NCBI GenBank assembly: GCA_964437595.1
Contig: CAYTHO010000020.1
Location: forward strand, 6,430-70,429
Direction of reading: 5' to 3'
Length of the DNA stretch: 64,000 bases
Source: DSYU01 sp964437595
GTDB lineage: Bacteria > Chloroflexota > Anaerolineae > Anaerolineales > Anaerolineaceae
The position numbers and the translations under genes were made by a program. This document shows positions 27,365-36,005 of this stretch, piece after piece (the stretch's first letter is position 1; each line of letters starts with the position of its first letter). A model generated the notes under the pieces. It was not told the origin of the DNA and ran no database searches. It saw nothing but the letters and a program-made list of their open reading frames with translations.

Positions 27365-27831
27365 AATCGCTGTGTCTCCAGCACCTTCACTTCATCCCCC
27401 ACCTTGACCGTCCCGCCCGTGATCACCCGCGCCAGAACGCCCAGCGGGCCGATCCCCAATATGCTCTTGCCCTGCGCCGCTTCCAGCCGCGAGCAGCCGG
27501 TGCGCTCCTTGGCCACCTCGATCAGCGCCTCGCCGCCAAGCCGCAGCCGCGCCCCCGGCGCCAGCGTTTCCACCGCCAGCCCGCCGATGATCATCTGCTC
27601 GCCGAACTGCCCCGGCCCGGTCAGGTAGCCCGCGTGGGCCAGCGCCTCCAGCCACTCCTGCGACAGCAGGTTCAACTGCCGGTCCGGGCTGTGCCCGCCT
27701 TTACAGTCGCCTTCGATGCCCACCCCCGCCACGAGCAGAGCCTCCTTCAGCGGCGCGCGCAGGTACGCCCCCGAGCGGTCCTCGTTCTCCGGCGAGTTGG
27801 GTTTATACACGATACTGGTAATGGTTGCCAT
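27361..27831 (-). CDS. MOSC domain protein
   Basis: A 156-residue single MOSC domain. Key features are GIEGDCKGGHSPDRQLNLLSQE (G-x-x-GD and R-Q-N-L type motif), GQFGENxx-like GQFGEQMIIGG, and the metal/sulfur Cys in RTGCSRLE. MOSC domains bind molybdopterin or carry sulfur from Cys. This short form resembles the stand-alone YiiM-like group without the N-terminal beta-barrel. It is first of a two-gene operon with DUF1801. Confidence 0.9.
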   Translation of the reverse strand: MATITSIVYKPNSPENEDRSGAYLRAPLKEALLVAGVGIEGDCKGGHSPDRQLNLLSQEWLEALAHAGYLTGPGQFGEQMIIGGLAVETLAPGARLRLGGEALIEVAKERTGCSRLEAAQGKSILGIGPLGVLARVITGGTVKVGDEVKVLETQRL

Positions 27832-27920
27832 GGTTGGATCCTTACGTAGAGGGGATTAGGGATTGGAGATTGGCGATGAGGAATCGCACTTTGCCTCTGC
27901 GTGATTTCCAAACTGAAAAC

Positions 27921-27949
27921 AGTATATCAATATTGATAATATTTGTCTA
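27921..27949 (-). promoter_or_regulatory. Promoter of the MOSC-DUF1801 operon with a 14-bp palindromic operator
   Basis: On the minus strand, TAGACA (27944-27949) is followed after 17 bases by TATACT (27921-27926). TATCAATATTGATA at 27925-27938 is a perfect palindrome that covers the edge of the -10 and the spacer. This placement predicts repression by a dimeric regulator not encoded alongside. The leader is about 80 nt. Confidence 0.7.
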
Positions 27950-27990
27950 GATTATCTTCGGGAGTAAGCGAAAGTTAAATAGGTGGATCT

Positions 27991-28032
27991 ACCTTGATCA
28001 GTTCGGGGTACGGGCCCCGAACTGATCAAGGT
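27991..28032. terminator. Perfect 18-bp inverted repeat overlapping the end of the iron ABC ATPase gene
   Basis: Arms 27991-28008 and 28015-28032 are exact reverse complements with a six-base loop. The right arm encodes the last residues of the ATPase and the stop codon lies in the left arm. A terminator or 3'-end barrier is likely. Confidence 0.6.
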
Positions 28033-29080
28033 TCTCTTCACCCTCCGCAAACACATTCAGCGGATGCCCTGCATCCACAAATACCCGCACCCGTTCGCCT
28101 ACTGGGAACGTGGCGGTATGCTCCTTGAACGCCTCCACTTCCCGCCCCGAGTCCAGCCGCAGGCGGTACACGTTCAACGTGCCCTGGAAAATTCGCTCCG
28201 CGATCACCCCGTTCCCGGTGGAATCGGGCCGGAAGTCCACATCATCGGCCCGCACCGCTACTTCCACCCGTGTACCGGCGGGCGCGGCGACCGCCTGCGC
28301 CAGCATCCCCACCTCGGTGTAGTTTCCTTCACGGGTGATCCTGCCGGGGAGAAAGCGGCTGCCGCCCATGAACTCGGCCACAAAGCGGGTCGCCGATGCT
28401 CCAAAGACCGCCTCCGGCGTGCCCACCTGCACCAGCCGCCCCTGGTTGAACACCGCCAGCCGGTCGCCCATGTACAGCGCCTCCTCCTGGTCGTGGGTGA
28501 CGAAGAGCACTGTGGCTCGGATGGCCTTCAACAGCCCGCGCACCTGCTCGCGCATCTCGGCGCGCCGGTCCGTGTCCAGGCTGCTGAATGGTTCATCCAT
28601 CAACAGTAGCAGCGGGCGGGGGGCCAGTGCCCGCGCCAGCGACACCCGCTGGCGCTCCCCGCCGGAGAGGGCGTGCGGAAAGCGCTTTGCCAGCGCCGCC
28701 AGCCCGACCATCTCCAGCATCTCCCCGGCGATCTGGCGTGCCTGGGCTGGTGCTTTGCCACGCAGGCCAAAAGCCACATTATCGAACACGTTCAGGTGCG
28801 GGAACAGCGCGTGATCCTGGAAAACCATGCCCACTCCACGTTTTTCTGGGGGGACGAAGGCACTTTGCGATGCGGCGAATCGCCCGCCCAGCCAGATTTC
28901 GCCCGCGTCAGGGCGCTCCAACCCGGCGATCAGCCGCAGGGTGGTGGTTTTTCCACACCCGCTCGGGCCTACCAGCGCCAGGATTTCGCCTTCATCCAGG
29001 CAGAAGGAGATGTCGCAGACCGCCGGGTCAGGGGCCCCCTGGTAGTGTTTGATTAGATGGCGCGCGTCGAGAGTTGTCAT
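27998..29080 (-). CDS. Iron(III) ABC transporter ATP-binding protein (FbpC type)
   Basis: A 360-residue importer ATPase. It has Walker A GPSGCGKTT near 36, signature LSGGERQR near 139 and Walker B LLLLMDEPFSSLD near 157, with the switch His in FVTHDQEEAL. A C-terminal TOBE-like regulatory domain covers about 235-350. The start ATG at 29080 forms an ATGA overlap with the permease gene; the frame continues upstream, but that part is antisense to nothing useful and lies inside the permease gene. The order binding protein, permease, ATPase is that of ferric-iron uptake operons. Confidence 0.9.
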   Translation of the reverse strand: MTTLDARHLIKHYQGAPDPAVCDISFCLDEGEILALVGPSGCGKTTTLRLIAGLERPDAGEIWLGGRFAASQSAFVPPEKRGVGMVFQDHALFPHLNVFDNVAFGLRGKAPAQARQIAGEMLEMVGLAALAKRFPHALSGGERQRVSLARALAPRPLLLLMDEPFSSLDTDRRAEMREQVRGLLKAIRATVLFVTHDQEEALYMGDRLAVFNQGRLVQVGTPEAVFGASATRFVAEFMGGSRFLPGRITREGNYTEVGMLAQAVAAPAGTRVEVAVRADDVDFRPDSTGNGVIAERIFQGTLNVYRLRLDSGREVEAFKEHTATFPVGERVRVFVDAGHPLNVFAEGEENLDQFGARTPN

Positions 29081-30717
29081 TTGAATATTTGCTCCCTGCG
29101 TAAAAGAAACGCCAGCGGCAGCAAGGAGGCTAGCACCAGGAACAGGGCCGCCGGGGCTGCCTGCACATAAAATCCATCGTTGGCCCACATCCACACCCGC
29201 ACCGCCAGGGTATCGAACCCGGCGGGGCGCAGTAAAAGCGTGGCGGGCAGCTCTTTCAGCGAAGTCAGGAACACCAGCGCCCCGCCCGCCATCAGTCCCG
29301 GCAGGATCAGCGGCAGGGTCACCTGGCTGAAAGCCTGGAGCACCGTATGCCCCGCGCTGCGAGCCGCCTCTTCCAAAGATGGTGCAACCTGCCCCAGGGC
29401 CGACTCACTGGCCCGCACCGCCTGGGGCATGTGCCGCAGCACATAGGCGATCACCACCACCAGCGGGGTAGCATACAGCACCGGCAGTGCCCGGTTTACA
29501 AGCAGCACCAGGCTGAGCGCCACCACCACGCCGGGGATGGCATAACCCACCTGGCAGAAGCGCGCCAGAAAGCGCGAAACGCGCCCGGGCTGGCGTGCCG
29601 CGAACAGCGCCACCGGCAGCGAGAGCGTCACCGCCGCCGCCGCCGCCAGCGCCGATGTCCACAGGCTGTTCCAGGCAAAGCTGCCAAAGCCCCGCGAGCC
29701 AGCGTGGAAAATCGCTTCCAGCGCCTGCGGATCCATGGTGGCCTGGATGCTCCACGCCGCCAGCGTGCCCAGCGGCACCACCAGGCTGGCGACCACCACT
29801 CCCAGCGCCAGAATCAGCGCCGGGATGCGCCAGCGCCCCAGCTTCACCGGCGGGGCGGGACGCCAGCCGCTTTCCATTTGCGTGAAGCGCGCCCGGCCCT
29901 GCAGGCGCAGCTCGGTCCATAACAGGGCCGCCGCCAGCCCCACCAGAACCCCGCTCAACACCGCCGCCGCCGAGCGGTCATAGCGCCCGGAAAGCTGCAC
30001 GAAGATGGCCGAAGAAAAGGTCTCGTAGCGCAGCAGCGCCACCGTGCCATATTCGGCCAGCACGTCCAGCGCCACCAGCAGCGCGCCCGCCAGCAGGCCG
30101 GGACGCATCGCCGGCAGGGTGACGCGTGCCAGCGCCTGCCAGGGCCGCAGCCCCAGTGTGCGCGCGGCCTCTTCCAGCGAGGCGTGCAGCGAGCGGAACG
30201 CCGCCCCGCTCAACAGATAGACGTAGGGGAAGGTGAACAGCGTCAGGATAAAGGCCGCACCCCAGAAACCCAGCGGGCTGGGCGTGGCGACGGGCTGCCC
30301 AATGATGTCTTCCAGAAGCCGCGGCAGCAGCCCGCTGCGCGGGCGCAGCAGCGCCAGGTGGACGATTGCCCCGATATACGCGGGGATCGCCAGCGGCAGC
30401 GCAAACAGCCAGCGCAGGATCTTCCGCCCCGGCAGGTCGCTGCGCTCGGTCAGCCAGGCCAGCCCTGCACCAGTAACCAGCGTGCCGCCCGTCACCGCCG
30501 CCGCCAGCAGCGTCCAGATGCGCCCCTGCAGCAGCCGCTGCCACGCTTCCGCGTCGGCTCCGGCGGCACGCAGGAAGATGTACCCCACCGGCACGGCCAC
30601 AAACAGCGCCACGAAACCTGCCCCCGCCGCCAGCGGGCTCGGCAGGGGCAGGCGATGGCACCTCTGACCGGTTGTGGTAGGTAGGTGCAGCAGGATGGGT
30701 GAAATGTTATCTTTCAT
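29077..30717 (-). CDS. Iron(III) ABC transporter permease (FbpB type, fused two-domain)
   Basis: A 546-residue permease with about 12 helices in two homologous halves, as in FbpB/SfuB. Each half has a BPD_transp_1 coupling motif. The first half has EEAARTLGLRPWQALARVTLPAMRPG, the second EEAARSAGHTVLQAFSQVTLPLILPG. GTG at 30720 and ATG at 30717 are adjacent possible starts; the ATG is used here. It is followed by the ATPase through an ATGA overlap and preceded by the binding-protein gene. Confidence 0.92.
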   Translation of the reverse strand: MKDNISPILLHLPTTTGQRCHRLPLPSPLAAGAGFVALFVAVPVGYIFLRAAGADAEAWQRLLQGRIWTLLAAAVTGGTLVTGAGLAWLTERSDLPGRKILRWLFALPLAIPAYIGAIVHLALLRPRSGLLPRLLEDIIGQPVATPSPLGFWGAAFILTLFTFPYVYLLSGAAFRSLHASLEEAARTLGLRPWQALARVTLPAMRPGLLAGALLVALDVLAEYGTVALLRYETFSSAIFVQLSGRYDRSAAAVLSGVLVGLAAALLWTELRLQGRARFTQMESGWRPAPPVKLGRWRIPALILALGVVVASLVVPLGTLAAWSIQATMDPQALEAIFHAGSRGFGSFAWNSLWTSALAAAAAVTLSLPVALFAARQPGRVSRFLARFCQVGYAIPGVVVALSLVLLVNRALPVLYATPLVVVIAYVLRHMPQAVRASESALGQVAPSLEEAARSAGHTVLQAFSQVTLPLILPGLMAGGALVFLTSLKELPATLLLRPAGFDTLAVRVWMWANDGFYVQAAPAALFLVLASLLPLAFLLRREQIFK

Positions 30718-30780
30718 CACGGATCTTTTTAGTCGCGTCTATTTAACCGGGCAGCTTCCAGCCCCGGGCAGCCGAGCATA

Positions 30781-31902
30781 TTACGGCAGTCCGATCTTCT
30801 CGATCAGCCTGAACGTTGCGTCCACGTCCAGAGCGGCCTGGACCACGTCCACCTCCGCCAGCCGCAGCCCGTCCAGCGGCTGGACACCTTCGTGCAGTTT
30901 CACCCCGGGCAGCAGCGGGTATTCGTAGTTCAGCTCGGCGAATCGCTCCTGCCCTTCATTGGAAATGAGAAAATCGAGGAACGCCTCGGCCAAAGGCTCG
31001 GCTGCCGCCGCGTTGAGCGCGCCTTTCACCACCGACGCGGCGGTGGCGTTGGTAATCAGCCCTATCTGGCCCGCTCCCTGGTCCGGGTAGATCACCCCAA
31101 CAGGGCTGCCTTCATCTTTTTGCAGGTGATAGTAATAGTGGTTCACCAGCCCCAGCGCGAACTCGCCCGCGCCGACTGCCTTGCGCACATCGGTGTGCCC
31201 GCCGAAAAAGGTCACATCGTTATCCAGCAGGCCGGTCAGCCAGGCTTCGGTCTGTTCCTCGCCCAGCAACTGCCGCAGCGCAGCAATCTGCGCCTGCATC
31301 GAGCCGTTTGTCGAGCCTGCTGCTGCAATCCTGCCTTTCCACCTCGGATCGGTCAGGTCGAAGATCGATTTAGGCAGGTCTTCTGGGGCCACCAGCTCGG
31401 TGTTGTACATGATCACCCGCGCGCGCCGGGTCAGCCCGACCCAGACATCATTGGGCCCGGTAAACTCCGCTGGGAGCAGGTCGGCCCCTTCCGGGCGGTA
31501 GGGCTGGAATATTCCCTGCTGCGCCAGCGACTGCACTGTGAAAAGCTCGGTGGTGATGAACACGTCCGCCTGCGGGTTAGCCTGTTCCTCGATCAGCGCA
31601 TTGGCCAGCTCGCTGTTGCTGCCCGCCTTGAGCAGAATTTCCACGCCGGGGTGCCTGGCCTGGAACGCGTCCAGCACCGGCTGGATCAGCGGCTCGGAAC
31701 GTCCAGAGTATATCACCAGCTTGCCGCTCAACGCCGCGCCAGATTGAGCAGGGGAACCGCTCGTGGAAGTCTCGCCCGTTGGGACGGCAGCCGCGCTGGT
31801 GGGCGTTTCCGCTGTCACCGGGATTTCCTGCGCCGCCGGAGCGCAGGCGGTCAACAACACAATCAGGGCTAGTAGGATGGTCGAGACACTACGGTTAATC
31901 AA
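30781..31902 (-). CDS. Iron(III) ABC transporter substrate-binding lipoprotein (FbpA-like)
   Basis: A 373-residue lipoprotein. The signal peptide NRSVSTILLALIVLLTAC has its lipobox Cys near residue 20, followed by a Thr/Ser/Ala-rich linker. The type II binding fold then begins with KLVIYSGRSEPLIQPVLDAF, the usual FbpA opening. YNTELV and NHYYYHLQ correspond to regions that supply Tyr ligands for ferric ion in the family. TTG 31902 is chosen because GAGGTG lies at 31907-31912. It is first of the three-gene importer operon and under the DtxR-type palindrome. Confidence 0.9.
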   Translation of the reverse strand: MINRSVSTILLALIVLLTACAPAAQEIPVTAETPTSAAAVPTGETSTSGSPAQSGAALSGKLVIYSGRSEPLIQPVLDAFQARHPGVEILLKAGSNSELANALIEEQANPQADVFITTELFTVQSLAQQGIFQPYRPEGADLLPAEFTGPNDVWVGLTRRARVIMYNTELVAPEDLPKSIFDLTDPRWKGRIAAAGSTNGSMQAQIAALRQLLGEEQTEAWLTGLLDNDVTFFGGHTDVRKAVGAGEFALGLVNHYYYHLQKDEGSPVGVIYPDQGAGQIGLITNATAASVVKGALNAAAAEPLAEAFLDFLISNEGQERFAELNYEYPLLPGVKLHEGVQPLDGLRLAEVDVVQAALDVDATFRLIEKIGLP

Positions 31903-31955
31903 GCTACACCTCAAAGAATGTGATAGAATGAGATACAGTAAGTACATATCCAGGA

Positions 31956-31988
31956 AGTTAGTATATGTTAACTATTGGAAGTCGTCAA
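31956..31988 (-). promoter_or_regulatory. Iron importer promoter overlapped by a DtxR-type operator
   Basis: On the minus strand, TTGACG (31983-31988), a 17-base spacer and TATACT (31960-31965) form the importer promoter. AGTTAGTATATGTTAACT at 31956-31973 is an 18-bp palindrome (14 of 18 positions symmetric) with AGTTA/TAACT arms, covering the -10. The divergent gene encodes a DtxR-family repressor, so metal-dependent repression here is strongly suggested. Confidence 0.75.
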
Positions 31989-32002
31989 GATATTTATATA
32001 AA
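31975..32002 (+). promoter_or_regulatory. Promoter of the DtxR-family gene, nearly leaderless
   Basis: TTGGAA (31975-31980) and TATAAA (31997-32002) lie 16 bases apart. The predicted start point is within a few bases of the ATG at 32014, and no Shine-Dalgarno sequence is present. The mRNA is probably leaderless or nearly so. It overlaps the divergent importer promoter. Confidence 0.6.
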
Positions 32003-32013
32003 TTAGATAAAAA

Positions 32014-32703
32014 ATGAATAAATTAACCCGCACCCAACCCCCCGAACGGCCAACCCATACCGTAGAAGATTACCTGATGACCATGTACGTGATGGAGCGC
32101 GATTTTGGCGAAATTGTCGCCGCCCGCCTGGCGGAAACACTCAACGTCTCGCCCGCAACCGTCGCCATGACCTTCAAGCGCATGGAGCGCGATAACTGGA
32201 TTACCGGCAAAGGGCGCAAGAGCATCCAGCTTACCGAAACCGGGCGCGCCGCTGCCTCATCCGTGATCCGCCGCCACATGCTCACCGAATGGCTGCTGGT
32301 CAAACTGCTCAAGGTGCCCATCGCCCAAACCCACGATGAAGCCCACGGCATCGAGCACGCCATATCTCCCCAACTGGAGGCGCGCCTGCGCGAAGTGCTG
32401 GAAGATCCCAAGGTCTGCCCGCACGGCAACCCCTTCCCCGGCTGTGAGGCGTTCACCAGGGATTGGATCCCGCTGACCGAGATGGCCGTAGGAGACAGGG
32501 TGATCATCCGCCGCATCCATGAGGTGATTGAAGATAACCATCCTTTGCTGGTGTTCCTGGCTCAAAACGGCATCGCCCCCGACGCGGAAGTTGAGATTGT
32601 CGAAATTCTGCCCTTCAATCAGACCCTCTCCGTGCGCCTGGAGGACAAAGTCCTCGCCCTGGGCTTCCAGGCGGCAAAGTTCATCTTTGGGGAGAAAGCC
32701 TGA
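32014..32703 (+). CDS. DtxR family metal-dependent repressor with FeoA domain
   Basis: A 229-residue regulator with three domains. The winged helix-turn-helix is at about 10-75 (AARLAETLNVSPATVAMTFKRME). The metal-binding/dimerisation domain is at about 76-150, with HDEAHGIEHAIS and CPHGNPFPG. The C-terminal FeoA/SH3-like domain is at about 155-229. His/Cys/Glu of HDEA-x-E-H and CPHG are the usual Fe(II)/Mn(II) ligands. It is divergent from the ferric importer and is its likely iron-responsive repressor. Confidence 0.93.
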   Translation: MNKLTRTQPPERPTHTVEDYLMTMYVMERDFGEIVAARLAETLNVSPATVAMTFKRMERDNWITGKGRKSIQLTETGRAAASSVIRRHMLTEWLLVKLLKVPIAQTHDEAHGIEHAISPQLEARLREVLEDPKVCPHGNPFPGCEAFTRDWIPLTEMAVGDRVIIRRIHEVIEDNHPLLVFLAQNGIAPDAEVEIVEILPFNQTLSVRLEDKVLALGFQAAKFIFGEKA

Positions 32704-32711
32704 GACATTTC

Positions 32712-34199
32712 TTATTTCTCCGGCGTCCATTCCAGCGACCAGGGGCCTTTGCATGTCACGGAGATGCTGGTGATCTCTACCTTAATTGTCCCCTTGGGGA
32801 ACCCGTTTGGGTAGCGCCAGCCAGCCCGGAAAGGAGCGACCGCGCTGTCCGGTGAGCCGCCAGTACCCATGATTTCGTGCTCTGTATCCATCGCGATCAC
32901 CGAATGGATGCCTGAGTCGGAGGCTAGATACAGCATCATCCAGGGCGGGTCGCCGGGCTGGCCCTGCACGTACTCCGCCGAAACCACCCGCAGCGTGCGT
33001 CCGTCAATGTCGATACCCTGATTTATTTCCCAGGTTTGCCCTGGCTGGGGGTCGCTGCCCACATCAATGGCAAAGCTGGCGTTGGCGGGCTGGCGCACGA
33101 TCACAGAATCAATCACCAACCGGGCTGGGCTGGGGTTTGCAATCGGCCCGGTCTCAAGGTTCAGCGCCAGTTCTGGCTGCCCGGCGTAAGACATGGGCGG
33201 GGTTCCGCCCTCGGGCCAGATAGGCACTTCTTGCCCCGCAGCGTCGTACAGGTGCGCCGCCTCTGGGTCGTACTGTACTTCCCAGATATCCGGGTCGATT
33301 TGCCAGCGCAGCATCGTCTGAAGGTAATACCCATCCTTCAGATTGGCCACGCCCTCCAGCGTTATCTGCAGCCAGTTATCGGCGGCAGACGCTTGGGTGG
33401 CTGGCGGCATATCCGGTGCGGCGGCGGTTGGGGATGGGCCGGCTGTGGGCGGGAGCGCTGGTTCAAACTGTGCGGCGGTTGACAGTTGGGTTGGGGGAAT
33501 CGTCTCAGTTGGCTGTGGTTGGGCCGGTTCCACTACCGGGATCACGGTCAGCTCTGGTGGGGCAGGGGCGAATGCCAGCGGAATTTCCCAATTCAGCGGG
33601 CCTTCGCCGGCGGGCAGCTCAGCCAGACAGGGCAGTACCAGCATGGCGCTGTTCTCATCGGCGGGGAGCGGTCTAAAAACATCTTCCCACGATGATACAC
33701 CGCCTGTTTGTCCACCCGTACGAGATGGGTACGTCAGCGCCGTCCCATCGGCCAGCCGTAGGCTGGGGTATTCCTGGCACATCACCGGCTGAAGCGTAGG
33801 GTCGGCCCAGGTTGGGAACGCTCCGCTGATCTTGTAGCGGATGACGGTATGCGCCGCGTCGAGCAGCGCGCTTTCCACCGTGATAGTGTACCCATCACGG
33901 GTGTTACTGACCGGGGCTGCCAGTACGCGCAGCGGGATGCTCTGGTCCACGGATCCTTGCCCGGGAATGTAGCCAATCAGCCGCCGGATTGCAGAGGCTA
34001 CCCCGGGTGCTGCAAAGAAGGCAATCAGCAGCGCGGCTGACAGCAGCAGGATAGCCATTCCAATGCGCATAGTCGATTTTAATTTTATGCGGTTTCCTTG
34101 TTCGATTTTCGCCTTTATGCCCGGAAGCAGGTGGACGCCCTGCCGGATCTGTTCGCGCGAGATTTCATCTAATACATCGGCGGGATCTTTGCTGTTCAT
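32712..34199 (-). CDS. Anti-sigma-like membrane protein with DUF4179-type domain
   Basis: A 495-residue protein. Residues 1-45 form a cytoplasmic, charged segment (DEISREQIRQGVHLLPGIKAKI). One membrane helix follows at about 48-68, then IRRLIGYIPGQGSVDQS and an extracytoplasmic region with a Pro/Thr-rich insert around 225-270. DUF4179-like proteins next to sigma-70 genes act as anti-sigma factors. ATGA overlap with the sigma gene supports this. The binding mechanism is inferred. Confidence 0.75.
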   Translation of the reverse strand: MNSKDPADVLDEISREQIRQGVHLLPGIKAKIEQGNRIKLKSTMRIGMAILLLSAALLIAFFAAPGVASAIRRLIGYIPGQGSVDQSIPLRVLAAPVSNTRDGYTITVESALLDAAHTVIRYKISGAFPTWADPTLQPVMCQEYPSLRLADGTALTYPSRTGGQTGGVSSWEDVFRPLPADENSAMLVLPCLAELPAGEGPLNWEIPLAFAPAPPELTVIPVVEPAQPQPTETIPPTQLSTAAQFEPALPPTAGPSPTAAAPDMPPATQASAADNWLQITLEGVANLKDGYYLQTMLRWQIDPDIWEVQYDPEAAHLYDAAGQEVPIWPEGGTPPMSYAGQPELALNLETGPIANPSPARLVIDSVIVRQPANASFAIDVGSDPQPGQTWEINQGIDIDGRTLRVVSAEYVQGQPGDPPWMMLYLASDSGIHSVIAMDTEHEIMGTGGSPDSAVAPFRAGWRYPNGFPKGTIKVEITSISVTCKGPWSLEWTPEK

Positions 34200-34753
34200 T
34201 CAGCGCTCCTTTCTGGGCGGAGGATGGCGCGCAGGCGCTGCCGGGCGGCGTTCAATAGCCATTTCACCGTACTGGGGGCCGCCGAAATGCTCTCAGCCAT
34301 TTCTTTCTCGCTCATGCCCAGGTAGTAGCGCTGGACGATAACCGTGCGCTGGCGCGGCGGCAGGGCGGCCAGCGCCTGGGCGATTTCCGCCTTGATCCGC
34401 GCGTACTCTACCTGCTCCTCCACTGATACTGCCACGCGCAGCAGTTCGCCTACCCGCTCCACATCGGTGCCCGCCCCAATCTGCACCCAGCGGGCGGTCT
34501 TTTCGGCGGCATTCAGGGCGGCGTTCGCCACGCTGCGCAACAGGTACGGCCCAAAGGGGCGCGTTTCATCGAAATAGCGGATGCGCTGGTACAGCCGCAC
34601 GAATGTATCCTGGACCACGTCTTCAGCAAGTTGTTCATCGTGGGTGATCAGGTAGGCTGCCTGCACCGCCTTCTGTTGGTAGCGGGCTACCAGCGCCTCC
34701 AGCCCGCCTATGTCGCCGTCTTTCAAGCGGCGAATGGCCTGCGAATCATCCAT
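34196..34753 (-). CDS. ECF-type RNA polymerase sigma factor
   Basis: A 185-residue sigma-70 family protein. Region 2 is at about 10-80 (YLITHDEQLAEDVVQDTFVRLYQRIRYF) and region 4 at about 125-178 (ALAALPPRQRTVIVQRYYLGMSEKEMAESISAAPSTVKWLL). There is no region 3, as in ECF factors. GGAGAA precedes the ATG. It is co-transcribed with a membrane anti-sigma-like protein, so it is probably released by an envelope signal. Its target promoters are unknown. Confidence 0.92.
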   Translation of the reverse strand: MDDSQAIRRLKDGDIGGLEALVARYQQKAVQAAYLITHDEQLAEDVVQDTFVRLYQRIRYFDETRPFGPYLLRSVANAALNAAEKTARWVQIGAGTDVERVGELLRVAVSVEEQVEYARIKAEIAQALAALPPRQRTVIVQRYYLGMSEKEMAESISAAPSTVKWLLNAARQRLRAILRPERSAE

Positions 34754-34823
34754 GAAGTTCTCCGATTTGTTTGAGCGCTCATAATAATACTACAGGCGCA
34801 GGGGCAAAAAGGTTAGGGAGCGG

Positions 34824-35975
34824 TTAATGGATGACGGCAGGCAAGAATTGGTGCTCGGGCAGGCTGCCAAAATCTGGGGTCAGCAGGAACCAGGTGCTGC
34901 CGTGGTCGTCACTGCCCCACAGGCCATCGCCCCTGGCGGCGAGGATGCGCCCGGGCGTTCCCCAGTCCGCGTCCAGGGTTTGGACCCCGGGCAGGGAGAG
35001 TTCTGTCCAGAGCGTGCCCTGGCTCTGGCTGCGCCACCAGGTGTTATCACAGCGCAGGTACAGGATCCCGGAAACCTTCGGGTCCGCCATCACTGCCCAT
35101 TCCATGATCGATTTACAGGGATTGGTCTGGTATAGCTGCCAGTTCTGCCCGCCGTTCACGCTGTAACGGTCCGGGGCGTAAAGGATGTTCTCAGAGGATG
35201 GGTCAATGGCAAATACACCGCCCGGGCTTTCTATTTGACCGCTCCAGGTTTGCCCGGCATCTTCGCTGGTATACCACAGCCCAGTATTGTCAAAGAAGGA
35301 GACATACACTTTCCGTGGTGTGCGCGGCGATGGAATGACCCAGGTGGGGTAGCCCAGCTCAGAGGTATTCATGTTGGACCAACTGACCCCGGCGTCGAGG
35401 CTGGCATAGGCTTGCGCCACATGCACGCTGATTACGAACACATCCCATTCATACCAGGAGCTGACGAAATAAATTACCTGGGGATCGGATATGGTAGAAA
35501 CAAGCTGGAGCGCTTGCATCGGATCATTCAACAGGGGAGCGAATGGTTCGACGACTTTCATGTTCACCCAGGTGCGACCCCAATCGCCGCTGCGGTAGAC
35601 CGTGTCCGGCGTTATAAAACCTCCCTGAACAACTTTTGTCGGCGCAACCAGGAACCGGGTGAGCGGTTCTGTACTGCTGCGCGGCGTGACGGCCACCCGC
35701 ACCGGGTCGATCCCGTCAGCCGACCACGCAGTGTTACCTACCGGTTCCCAGTTGATGCCCCGGCTGCGGCTGTAGCGCACCTCATTCGTCCCCACGAAGC
35801 TGGCCAGCAGCACCCCAGGCAGCGCAGGCGAGCTGGCAATCTGCCGCACGGTAGGGGCCGCCGCAAGCGCGGTTGGGCGCGCGCATACCCCCGGACCGGC
35901 GGCGGTCTGGAAGATGAACAGCACACCCACGATCCACAAAAGGTTCGCAACCTTCTTGCGCTTCGTATTCATCAT
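34824..35975 (-). CDS. Secreted Asp-box (BNR/sialidase-like) beta-propeller protein
   Basis: A 383-residue exported protein. The signal peptide is at about 1-32 (VANLLWIVGVLFIFQ). Asp-box repeats of S-x-D-x-G-x-T-W type recur: YRSGDWGRTWVNM, YASLDAGVSWSNM, YTSEDAGQTWSG and SDDHGSTWFLL, with weaker copies at SRSRGINWEPV and SQGTLWTEL. This fits a six- or seven-bladed propeller. No sialidase Arg triad could be assigned, so enzymatic activity is doubtful. AGGGGAA precedes two adjacent ATG codons (35975 and 35972). Confidence 0.8.
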   Translation of the reverse strand: MMNTKRKKVANLLWIVGVLFIFQTAAGPGVCARPTALAAAPTVRQIASSPALPGVLLASFVGTNEVRYSRSRGINWEPVGNTAWSADGIDPVRVAVTPRSSTEPLTRFLVAPTKVVQGGFITPDTVYRSGDWGRTWVNMKVVEPFAPLLNDPMQALQLVSTISDPQVIYFVSSWYEWDVFVISVHVAQAYASLDAGVSWSNMNTSELGYPTWVIPSPRTPRKVYVSFFDNTGLWYTSEDAGQTWSGQIESPGGVFAIDPSSENILYAPDRYSVNGGQNWQLYQTNPCKSIMEWAVMADPKVSGILYLRCDNTWWRSQSQGTLWTELSLPGVQTLDADWGTPGRILAARGDGLWGSDDHGSTWFLLTPDFGSLPEHQFLPAVIH

Positions 35976-36005
35976 TTCCCCTGGCGAACAATCATCCAGG
36001 GGTTA

